NCBI GenBank assembly: GCA_016719055.1
Contig: JADKAW010000006.1
Coordinates: 1 to 64,000 of the forward strand
Source of the DNA: Candidatus Rhodoferax mariagerensis
GTDB lineage: Bacteria; Pseudomonadota; Gammaproteobacteria; Burkholderiales; Burkholderiaceae_C
Length of the DNA: 64,000 bases
Direction of reading: 5' to 3'
Part shown: piece after piece, positions 31,622 through 39,596 of the stretch
Layout: the number at the start of each line of letters is the position of its first letter
Position numbering within the stretch: the first letter of the stretch is position 1
The notes under the pieces: generated by a model
Told to the model about the DNA's origin: nothing
The model's database searches: none
The model's input: the letters and a program-made list of their open reading frames with translations, nothing else
Made by a program: the position numbers and the translations under genes

Positions 31622-33145
31622 TCAGGAACTGCAACTGATCTCAATTTGGCTGGCCCAGTCGGGCGGAAAGCCTGCGTCGGCCTCGTGGTCGGGGTGTTCG
31701 TCAAAGGGTGTCTCCAGGAGTGCCAACAAAGAGGCTACACCAGAATAGTCACCCCGTTTGGCTGCGCGAATGGCGTTTTCGCCCAGATGGTTGCGTAACA
31801 CGTATTTGGGGTTGGTTTTGAGCATCAAATTGGCCTGCAGCCCTTTATCGATATGCGCTGATAGCTCTTGATACGATAGCATCCAGGCATCAAAAGCCGG
31901 GCGGTCCAGAAACAGGTCACGCACCGGCTCGGTGTTGCCACTGGCCTGCGCCTGGCTAAGCCGGCGCCAGAAGATGGTGTAGTCCACCCGGTCTTGCGCC
32001 AGCAGTTTCAAAATGCCATCGATCAACGCGCGCCTGGCGGTTACTCCCTCTCCCGCTGGGAGAGGGCAGGGGTGGGGGATATCCGCATCCAACGCCGTCA
32101 GCCCCAATTTGTGACCCATCAGCCGCTGATAGCTGCTATCAAAAATAGCCTTGAATGTGTTGAGCGCCCGCAGCGCCTGCGCCTGGTCCTTGATCAGCGG
32201 CAACAGGGCTTGCGCCAGCGCAAACAGGTTCCAGTGAGCGATGTCGGGCTGGCGGTCAAACGCATAACGCCCCAGCCGGTCCGAGTGGTTGCAGATGTGG
32301 CCGGGGTCATACACGTCCAGAAACTGAAACGGGCCATAGTCAATCGTCAGACCCAAAATGCTCATGTTGTCGGTGTTCATGACGCCATGGCAAAAACCCA
32401 CCGCCTGCCAGTGCGCCACCATCACGGCGGTGCGCGCCACCACCTGTTGCAGCAGCGCGCAGTAGGCATTGCCGTCTGGCCCAACGGCGTGCCGGCAGTC
32501 CGGGTAAAACCGATCCATCACATAGTCGGCCAGTTGGGTCAGCTCTGACAACTGGTTTCTGGCCGAAAAATGCTCAAAATGGCCAAAACGAATAAAACTT
32601 GGGGCCACACGGGTCACCACGGCGGCGGTTTCCAGCGATTCGCGCGCCACCTCGTCGTTTGAGCCGGTGACGCACAGCGCGCGTGACGTTGGAATGCCCA
32701 GGGCGTGCATGGCCTCGCTGCACAAAAACTCACGAATGCTGCTGCGCAACACGGCGCGGCCGTCGCCCATGCGTGAATACGGCGTGAGGCCCGAGCCCTT
32801 GAGCTGGACTTCAAGCCCATTGGTTTGGCCCAGCAAAATAGCCCGCCCGTCGCCGAGTTGCCCGGCCCACTGGCCAAACTGGTGCCCGCTGTACACGCTG
32901 GCCAGCGGCTGCGTGCCTGAGATGGGCTGGTTGCCGCTCAAGGCCTGCAACAAGACGTCTGATTCAAGCCAGCCGCGGTCCAGCCTTAACAAGTGCGCCA
33001 CCGCCGGGCTTGTGCCGACCCAATACGGGTCAGACAGCGGCTGCGGTGCCAGCGGGGTGAAAAAAGCCTTGCCCAGTTGATAAAAACTGTTGTCCCAGAC
33101 CAGATCGGTCTTGACCAGTTCGAGTGGGGTGGGGCGTGCGTTCAT
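31622..33145 (-). CDS. selO: SelO family protein adenylyltransferase (YdiU)
   Basis: The product has 507 residues from the ATG at 33145. SelO is a pseudokinase that transfers AMP to proteins and affects redox balance. Family motifs are VYSGHQFGQWAGQLGDGRAI, ELQLKGSGxTPYSR-like residues (EVQLKGSGLTPYSRMGDG in part), and VGFCHGVMNTDNMSILG with the metal-binding DYGPFQFLD. The usual C-terminal cysteine of selenocysteine homologues is represented by EISCSS. A stretch near residue 350-370 (ADIPHPCPLPAGEG) is encoded by an inserted palindromic unit (32046-32066), and another AT-rich insert-like stretch lies near 31840-31890. Confidence 0.93.
   Translation of the reverse strand: MNARPTPLELVKTDLVWDNSFYQLGKAFFTPLAPQPLSDPYWVGTSPAVAHLLRLDRGWLESDVLLQALSGNQPISGTQPLASVYSGHQFGQWAGQLGDGRAILLGQTNGLEVQLKGSGLTPYSRMGDGRAVLRSSIREFLCSEAMHALGIPTSRALCVTGSNDEVARESLETAAVVTRVAPSFIRFGHFEHFSARNQLSELTQLADYVMDRFYPDCRHAVGPDGNAYCALLQQVVARTAVMVAHWQAVGFCHGVMNTDNMSILGLTIDYGPFQFLDVYDPGHICNHSDRLGRYAFDRQPDIAHWNLFALAQALLPLIKDQAQALRALNTFKAIFDSSYQRLMGHKLGLTALDADIPHPCPLPAGEGVTARRALIDGILKLLAQDRVDYTIFWRRLSQAQASGNTEPVRDLFLDRPAFDAWMLSYQELSAHIDKGLQANLMLKTNPKYVLRNHLGENAIRAAKRGDYSGVASLLALLETPFDEHPDHEADAGFPPDWASQIEISCSS
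32046..32078. repeat. GC-rich palindromic repeat unit inside selO
   Basis: CCCTCTCCC-GCT-GGGAGAGGG is a perfect 9-bp hairpin followed by CAGGGGTGGGGG. This is the core of a widespread bacterial palindromic repeat. It is read in frame as HPCPLPAGEG within SelO. Confidence 0.7.
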
Positions 33146-33270
33146 GGGCGGCATTGTCTGGCAGCCTGGACAAACCCTGTAGGGGCAGGGGTAAAGCCCA
33201 GTGTGGCAACGGGTGGCCAGAGACCGGCGCAGTCGGGGTTCTGATGACCGGTGGCAGGATGAATTCGCTA

Positions 33271-33320
33271 CGCAAATAATAGCTGCTTGCGCTTATTCAG
33301 AAAGGGCTAATGGCCAAAAG
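33271..33320. repeat. AT-rich interspersed repeat unit
   Basis: CAAATAATAGCTGCTTGCGC, TTATTCAGAAAGGGCTAATGG and CCAAAAG follow the unit order. It lies in the 290-bp gap between selO and brnT, where no gene is seen. Confidence 0.6.
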
Positions 33321-33402
33321 CACTCGCAGATTCAAGCACGAGGTGCATCAGTGGTTGGCCACCCATAGTTTGCACCAGCAGCCGTAACCGTGCCATCACG
33401 CT

Positions 33403-33424
33403 ATTTGTGCATTGATTTGTGCAT
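33403..33424 (+). promoter_or_regulatory. Direct-repeat operator before brnT
   Basis: ATTTGTGCAT occurs twice (33403-33412, 33415-33424) with a 12-bp period, overlapping a likely -10 (TACAAT, 33424-33429). It is the expected place for autorepression by the BrnT-BrnA complex. Confidence 0.55.
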
Positions 33425-33435
33425 ACAATGCTTCA

Positions 33436-33711
33436 ATGGAAATCGAGTTTGATCCTGACAAAGCAGCGGCAAATCCAATCAATCATGCTGGTGTGACCTT
33501 CGGCGAAGCCAAATATGTGTTGCTCGACCCGTATGCGCTGACGCATGAAGACACAGACTCTGCTGGCGAGGCGCGATTCATTTCGCTTGGCATGGGCGGC
33601 AAAGGTCGGATTCTGGTCGTCGTATGGACTTTGCGCAGCAACAACCCTCGAATCATTTCAGCCTGGAAGGCCAATCAACCGCAACGCAGACGTTATGAAC
33701 AACAATTCTGA
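33436..33711 (+). CDS. brnT: BrnT family toxin
   Basis: The product has 91 residues from the ATG at 33436. The family pattern is EIEFDPDKAAANPINHAGVT (the KAAxNxxKHGV motif with N in place of K), then FGEAKYVLLDP, ARFISLGMGGKGRILVVVWT and RIISAWKANQPQRRRYEQQF. BrnT folds like RelE and cuts RNA; arginines and histidine of the last part are important in known members. It precedes and overlaps the antitoxin gene by 17 bp, the usual toxin-first order. Confidence 0.9.
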   Translation: MEIEFDPDKAAANPINHAGVTFGEAKYVLLDPYALTHEDTDSAGEARFISLGMGGKGRILVVVWTLRSNNPRIISAWKANQPQRRRYEQQF

Positions 33712-33988
33712 TCCGATGTTCAATCAATATGCCGATTTGGACTTTGCCGATGCAAAACCGGTGGCTGAAGTGCCGGCTTTGGGCCAGCTTCAAGTGCTTC
33801 AAGGGGGCAAGTCCCGCATCACCATGCGCGTTGACACCGCCACGCTGGCTGTTTTCAAAGCCAGAGCTGAAATGACCGGTGGCAACTACCAAACCTTGAT
33901 GAATGAAGCGCTACGTCAGTTTGCGCAAGGCCAGACTCTGGCCGAGGTGGTGCGTGAAACGATTCGGCAAGAGCTTGCACATGTTTGA
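33695..33988 (+). CDS. brnA: BrnA family antitoxin (ribbon-helix-helix)
   Basis: The product has 97 residues from the ATG at 33695, inside the end of brnT. The C-terminal half has the DNA-binding ribbon-helix-helix pattern: SRITMRVDTATLAVFKARAE then GGNYQTLMNEALRQFAQG. The N-terminal part would mask the toxin. It should repress its own promoter together with BrnT, and a pair of direct repeats lies at the promoter. A short helix (LAEVVRETIRQELAHV) ends the protein. Confidence 0.88.
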   Translation: MNNNSDPMFNQYADLDFADAKPVAEVPALGQLQVLQGGKSRITMRVDTATLAVFKARAEMTGGNYQTLMNEALRQFAQGQTLAEVVRETIRQELAHV

Positions 33989-34213
33989 AGAGGGTTGTTA
34001 TGTGGAATTGGGCACAGACCACGCTTGTGTGCCTGAGCCTGCCAGGCGGCCCAGCGCGTGCAAAGCCTCTTGCGCTGCACGCATTGACGGCGTCACTTTG
34101 GGAGAGCGGGTCAGTTTGACGAATCATCATCGCCTATTACCTTGAAAAGCCGGATTGCTAGTCCGAAATTTCGTGGTAAACCGCCTGAATTTCAACATTG
34201 GCAGCTATCAGTT

Positions 34214-34400
34214 TTACCAAACATCCAGCCGCAACCGATCTGGCACCTGGGCAAAGGCACGGTCACGGCTGACCAGCGTGGCGTTGACTGCAACGGCATG
34301 GGCAGCAATCATCATGTCGCTGTTTCATTCGGCCCAGCCGTCAAAAGGGGTCGCGCCGGGCGATGGTTTGTTTGCGCTCAAGTCGGTGTCGAATCACTGG
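34214..34400 (-). pseudogene. VapC-type PIN domain toxin, decayed C-terminal fragment
   Basis: On the minus strand the region reads DPFDGWAE, a TGA, then NSDMMIAAHAVAVNATLVSR and DRAFAQVPDRLRLDVW before a TAA at 34214-34216. This is the C-terminal end of a PIN domain toxin with its DMMIAAHA motif and the closing DRxFxxVPxL block. The start and N-terminal acidic residues are missing, and a nonsense codon interrupts it. Its antitoxin gene is not seen. The rest of the 34000-34460 gap shows no gene. Confidence 0.65.
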
Positions 34401-34467
34401 CCGCGTCACTCATCCACCAGGAACCCGACAATACAATGCCACGGCGATCCACCTACTGGGAGGCTTT

Positions 34468-36906
34468 GTGGCTTATAACGAACAAGAAACACGCTTTTAA
34501 CTGATTGACCCAGTGTTACGCGCCAAAGGTTATGACGATCACCGTTGGCTCAAGATGGAAACCCCGGCTCCGGTGGAGCCCACCGGACCCAAAGGCCGCC
34601 GCCGCAAGGGGGCTGGGCGCACCGACTACCTGATTTGTGTGCAACTGGGCGATCTGCCCAAACCGCTGCCGGTGGGGGTGGTTGAGGTCAAGCGCGAGGA
34701 AGAAGACCCGCTCAAAGGCATGCAGCAAGCCCGGGCCTATGCCGACTGCAAACGCTTTGACGTGAAATACGTTTTTGCCAGCAACGGCCACCGTTATGGC
34801 GAGTTTGATCTGTTCACCAGCCTGCAAAGCGGCCCATTTGCCTTTGCCGACTTTCCAACGCACACCGATTTGACGGCGCGTTATGCCAAAGACACGGGCC
34901 TTGACCTTGCCCAGCCGCAGGCCGCCATGCTGTTTCAGGCCGACAGCCCGGCCTGGGCGCAAAGCCGTTATTACCAGGATGCCGCCATTCGCGCCGCGTT
35001 CGAGAAAATCATCCGCTGCCAGCAAAACCAGCAACCGGCCCGGGTGCTGCTGGCGCTGGCGACGGGCTCGGGCAAAACCATCATTGCCACCAATTTACTG
35101 TGGCGCCTGAGTCAGGCCGCACAACTGCCCAAACCAGCACTGTTTCTGTGTGACCGCGACGAACTGCGCGAACAGGCCTACACCAAGCTGCGCGCCGCCT
35201 TTGGCGACAACGCCCGCATTGTCAAAACCGAAAAAGGGCAAAACGCCGCCAAAAACGCCCGCATTCACATCGCCACCTACCAAACCTTAGGCCTGGATGA
35301 CGATGACAACGAAGGTTTTGCCACCTTTTTGACCGAGCATTGCGGTGACGATGCCTTTAGCGTCATCATCATTGACGAATGCCACCATCTGCACCGCCTG
35401 GACATCGACACCCGCACCGGCCCGCCCAACCCCCATGCCAGCCGCAAGCAGCGCATCATGGGCCGCACCATGACGGCAGTCGAGAAAGTGCGGGTCGATT
35501 CCGAGGCCAATTTGCGTGACATTCTGGACAAAGTGCATCAGATCAACATCGACCACGTGGATGACCAGCATTTCTTTACCCTGTCGCAGGTGTACGAAGA
35601 TCTGCTGCTGAAAATGGGCGAAAAGAACTCCGACGGCGGCCAGTTTTTCACCCCGCGCGAGGTCATCCGTGCCATGGTGCATACCGCCAAGCCAACCCAG
35701 GGCCAGACGGTGTACGACCCTTGTTGTGGCACCGGTGGCTTTTTGGCCATTGCGTATGAACACATGGCGCGTCAGCTTGGGGCCAGCGTGACCAGCACCG
35801 ATATTGACCAACTCAAACATGACACCTTTTTTGGCCGCGAGAAAGAAAACCTGGTGTTTCCGATTGCACTGGCCAATCTGGTTCTGCACGGCATTGATCA
35901 ACCCAATTTGTGGCACGGCAACGCCTTGACCCGCCGCGCCACCTATGGCGCACTGTTTGATCAGGCACCCAAAACCTTCGATGTGATCCTGACGAATCCA
36001 CCGTTTGGTGGCAAAGAGGGCAAAGATGCACAGAAAAACTTTTCGTTCGAGACCAGTGCCACGCAGGTGCTGTTTGTGCAAAACATCCTGGCTGAACTGG
36101 CCCCGAATGGCACTTGTGCCATCGTGCTCGATGAAGGGCTGCTGTTTCGCACCAATGAAAGTGCTTTTGTAGAGACCAAGCGCAAGCTGGTGGATGAGTG
36201 CGACGTGTGGGCCATCGTCAGTTTGCCGGGTGGGGTGTTTTCAACCGCCGGGGCGGGTGTCAAGACCAATCTGCTGTTTTTTACCAAGGGGCAGAAAACT
36301 TCAAAAACCTGGTATTACGACCTGTCAGGGGTCAAGGTTGGGAAAAAGACCCCGCTGACGTTGGCGCACTTTGGTTTTGCGCCGGATGGTGCTGTGCTGG
36401 CCGATGCCCAATTGACCGCCGTGTTGACGGCAGGCTGGCGCGAAGATGAGTCCAACTCGGGCCAGTCGTATCCCAGCTATGCCCGACTGTTGCAGCAGCG
36501 TGGCACGCCACAAGCCAACAGCCGCTATTCCTGGACGGTGGATTTTGCAGCCCGCCGCGCCCAGGCACGGGCGCAAGCGCAACCGCTACTGGACGAAGCC
36601 GCACATATCAAGTCAACACTGATTGATCTGAGAGAAGCACTGAAACGCCTGAAGAAAGACAAGGTCAGCGCCGCTGAGCTGGCGGCACAGGAGGCCAAAG
36701 TCATTGAAAAAGACCAACGCGCCCACGAACTGGACGCACTAGCCAGAGACATCGACGCGGCTGTTTTTGATCTGAAAGCGGTCAATCCCACTGTGGTTAC
36801 CAGCGCGGACGAGCGCACGCCGGGGCAAATCATTGGCAAAATTGCAGAGCAGGGGCGTGTTGTCTCCGAGTCGCTTGGTCGGTTGGCGGCGTTGATCGGG
36901 TGCTGA
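34468..36906 (+). pseudogene. Type I restriction remnant: N-terminal HsdR fused in frame to HsdM
   Basis: A GGGAGG site at 34458 precedes GTG at 34468, giving VAYNEQETRF, the usual HsdR opening, but codon 11 is TAA; the frame then reopens (LIDPVLRAKGYDDH) and runs to 36906. From the GTG at 34513 the product has 797 residues. Residues 35-60 have the nuclease motif (GRTDYLICV, VGVVEVKREEEDP), ALATGSGKTI at 181-190 is Walker A, and IIIDECHH at 285-292 is motif II. The helicase then breaks off. From about 315 it is HsdM: AVEKVRVDSEANLRDILDKV, EKNSDGGQFFTPREVI, DPCCGTGGF (402-410) and NPPF (495-498). Restriction cannot work without helicase motifs III-VI; methylation would need an HsdS, absent here. 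A deletion joining the two genes is likely. Confidence 0.82.
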
Positions 36907-36959
36907 CGAAGTTTGGCAGTACGATGCCATTCCAATTCAACCATAACGAGGACACAGAC

Positions 36960-38591
36960 ATGTTAGGCCTGATGCAACACCAACCGCTGCTGATTTCGTC
37001 GCTGATCGAGTTTGCCGAGCGCCACCATGGCGAAGGCGAGATCGTCTCGCGCCGGGTCGAGGGCGATATTCACCGCTACACCTATAAAGAGTTGGGCTTG
37101 CGCTCGCGCAAACTGGCGCAGGCGCTGAGTGCGCAAGGACTGGCGCAGGGCGAGCGGGTCGCCACGCTGGCCTGGAATGGTTACCGCCACCTGGAGCTGT
37201 ACTACGGCGTCAGCGGCTCCGGTTGCATCCTGCACACGCTCAACCCGCGCCTGCACCCCGAGCAGATCGCCTGGATCATCAACCATGCCAGTGATGCGGT
37301 GATGTGTTTTGACATGTCGTTTTTGCCCATCATCAAGGCCATTCACACCCAATGCCCAACCGTCAAGCTGTATGTGGCGCTGTGTGATGCCGACAAACTG
37401 CCGGCTGACAGCGGCATCCCCAATCTGGTGAGTTACGAGGCCTGGATGGGCGGGCGCACAGGTGTCTATACCTGGCCGGCTTTTGACGAAAACCTGGCAT
37501 CAAGCATGTGTTACACCAGTGGCACCACTGGCAACCCCAAGGCGGCGTTGTACAGCCACCGCTCCACCGTGTTACACGCGTTGGCCGGTTCGCTACCCGA
37601 TGCACTCAACATGAGCGCGCGTGAATCGGTGTTGCCGGTGGTGCCGATGTTTCACGTCAACGCCTGGGGCCTGCCCTATGCGGCGGCCATGACCGGTGCC
37701 AAGCTGGTGTTTCCTGGTCCGGCGATGGACGGCAAATCAGTTTATGAACTGATCGAGTCTGAAAAAGTGTCGTTTGCGGCCGGTGTGCCCACCGTCTGGC
37801 AGATGCTGCTGGGCCACATGCAAGCCAACACGCTGCGGTTTTCCACCTTAAAGCGCACGGTGATTGGTGGCTCGGCCTGCCCGCCGGCGATGATCACCGC
37901 CTTCAACGATATTTATGGTGTGGAGGTGTTACACGCCTGGGGTATGACCGAAATGAGCCCGCTGGGCACAGTCTGCACCTTGAAAAACAAACACCTGGCG
38001 ATGAGCCCGGAAGAAAAAATGAAGGTGCGCCTGAAGCAGGGGCGGGGCATTTTTGGTGTCGACATGAAAATCGTCAACGGCATGGGCGACGAGTTGCCCT
38101 GGGACGGCAACAGCGCTGGCGACCTGCTGGTCAAGGGCCACTGGATCTTGAGTGAGTATTTTCAGGGTGAGGGTGGCGGCCTACTGGCTGACGGCTGGTT
38201 CCCCACCGGCGATGTGGCCACGATTGATGCCGATGGCTACATGCAGATCACCGACCGCAGCAAGGACGTGATCAAGTCGGGCGGCGAGTGGATCAGTTCG
38301 ATTGACATCGAAAACATCGCCATGGCGCACCCGGCCGTTGCCATGGCTGCCTGCATTGGCATGAAGCATCCCAAGTGGGATGAGCGCCCAATTGTGGCGG
38401 TGCTCAAAAAGCCCGGCATGGAGGTTACGCGCGAGGATCTGCTGGCCTTTTATGAGGGTAAAACCGCCAAGTGGCAGATTCCTGACGATGTGGTGTTTGT
38501 GGATGCCATTCCGCTGGGCGGCACCGGCAAGATGCAAAAGAGCAAGCTGCGCGCCGAGCTGGCTGATTACGTGCTGCCGGATTTGCGCTGA
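36960..38591 (+). CDS. Fatty acid--CoA ligase (AMP-forming), medium/long chain
   Basis: The product has 543 residues from the ATG at 36960, which follows ACGAGGACACAG. ANL-family motifs are complete: SSMCYTSGTTGNPKAALYSH (P-loop), LHAWGMTEMSPLGT, GWFPTGDVATIDADGYMQI and DRSKDVIKSGGEWIS, with the closing lysine in GGTGKMQKSKLR. It would activate a fatty or aromatic acid to its CoA thioester; length and motifs fit the AlkK/FadD3-like medium-chain group. The three transporter genes downstream could supply a substrate, but that link is an inference from position. Confidence 0.87.
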   Translation: MLGLMQHQPLLISSLIEFAERHHGEGEIVSRRVEGDIHRYTYKELGLRSRKLAQALSAQGLAQGERVATLAWNGYRHLELYYGVSGSGCILHTLNPRLHPEQIAWIINHASDAVMCFDMSFLPIIKAIHTQCPTVKLYVALCDADKLPADSGIPNLVSYEAWMGGRTGVYTWPAFDENLASSMCYTSGTTGNPKAALYSHRSTVLHALAGSLPDALNMSARESVLPVVPMFHVNAWGLPYAAAMTGAKLVFPGPAMDGKSVYELIESEKVSFAAGVPTVWQMLLGHMQANTLRFSTLKRTVIGGSACPPAMITAFNDIYGVEVLHAWGMTEMSPLGTVCTLKNKHLAMSPEEKMKVRLKQGRGIFGVDMKIVNGMGDELPWDGNSAGDLLVKGHWILSEYFQGEGGGLLADGWFPTGDVATIDADGYMQITDRSKDVIKSGGEWISSIDIENIAMAHPAVAMAACIGMKHPKWDERPIVAVLKKPGMEVTREDLLAFYEGKTAKWQIPDDVVFVDAIPLGGTGKMQKSKLRAELADYVLPDLR

Positions 38592-38600
38592 ATGCTCTGT

Positions 38601-38658
38601 TGTTGATAGCGGGTAGCGAATATTCCATAAGGGCTAGAAGGTGATTTTTCATATAAAA
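38601..38658. repeat. AT-rich interspersed repeat unit
   Basis: TGTTGATAGCGGGTAGCGAAT, ATAAGGGCTAGAAGGTGATTTTTC: the block order matches other units. It lies between the CoA ligase and livH genes. Confidence 0.6.
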
Positions 38659-38729
38659 CACGACGTGGGCCGGTTTGCCACCAGCATTGTTCGGGAGCGC
38701 CGTGCGGTGCTGGCCCGGCGTGAATTGGC

Positions 38730-39596
38730 ATGGAAATAGTTGCCGTTTCACTGCTCAATGGGCTTAGTTACGGCCTGTTGTTGTTTCTGCTGAGTTCGGG
38801 ACTGACGCTGATTTTCAGCATGATGGGGGTGCTGAACTTTGCCCACGCCTCGTTTTACATGCTTGGGGCCTATCTGGCGCACAGCGTCAGCCAGGCGCTG
38901 GGCTTCTGGCCGGCGCTGCTGTTGGCACCGCTGCTGGTGGGTGGCTTGGGTGCCTTGTTTGAACAGTTTGGACTGCGCCGGGTGCGCCGCTTTGGCCATG
39001 TGCCCGAGCTGCTGATGACCTTTGGCCTGAGTTTTGTGGCGGTGGAACTGGTGCAGGCCGTCTGGGGCCGCAGCTCTGTGGATTACCCGATTCCCCCAAT
39101 GCTGCAGGGGCCACTGTTGACCCTGTTTGGCATCCAGTTCCCGCTGTACCGGGCCTTCATCATGGCCGTGGCGATGGTGGTGCTAGGCGCTTTGTGGCTG
39201 CTGTTGCGAACCCGGGTTGGGCTGGTGATCCGCGCGGCGTTGACCCACCCCGACATGGTGGAAGCCCTGGGGCACAACGTGCCACGGGTATTCACCGCCG
39301 TGTTTGGTACTGGTTGTGCGTTGGCTGCGCTGGCCGGGGTGCTGGGTGGCAATGCTTTTGTCACCGAACCCGGCATGGCGCAGGCGGTGGGTGGCATTGT
39401 GTTTGTGGTGGTGGTGGTGGGCGGCCTGGGCTCACTGGCCGGGGCTTTTTGGGCCTCCTTGCTGATCGGCTTGTTGCAGACCCTGGCGGTGGCCGTTGAG
39501 TTGACAAGCCAGTGGGCACCGGTGCTGCCGTATCTGCTGATGGTGATGACGCTGATCTGGCGGCCCCAAGGTCTGCTGGGTGCGCGCGGGTCCTGA
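38730..39596 (+). CDS. livH: Branched-chain amino acid-type ABC transporter permease (LivH)
   Basis: The product has 288 residues with about eight membrane helices. Typical LivH parts are LLNGLSYGLLLFLLSSGLTL, IFSMMGVLNFAHASFYMLGA near the start, and VGGLGSLAGAFWASLLIGLL near the end. The protein forms half of the membrane channel of a HAAT-family importer. Its stop is directly followed by the livM ATG. No substrate-binding protein (LivK) or second ATPase (LivF) is in the window, so the substrate is unknown; such systems also import urea, amides and aromatic acids. Confidence 0.92.
   Translation: MEIVAVSLLNGLSYGLLLFLLSSGLTLIFSMMGVLNFAHASFYMLGAYLAHSVSQALGFWPALLLAPLLVGGLGALFEQFGLRRVRRFGHVPELLMTFGLSFVAVELVQAVWGRSSVDYPIPPMLQGPLLTLFGIQFPLYRAFIMAVAMVVLGALWLLLRTRVGLVIRAALTHPDMVEALGHNVPRVFTAVFGTGCALAALAGVLGGNAFVTEPGMAQAVGGIVFVVVVVGGLGSLAGAFWASLLIGLLQTLAVAVELTSQWAPVLPYLLMVMTLIWRPQGLLGARGS

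Noticed and set aside
35287..36081. Minus-strand frame of 264 codons inside the restriction gene
   Set aside because: It is antisense to the helicase and methyltransferase motifs.
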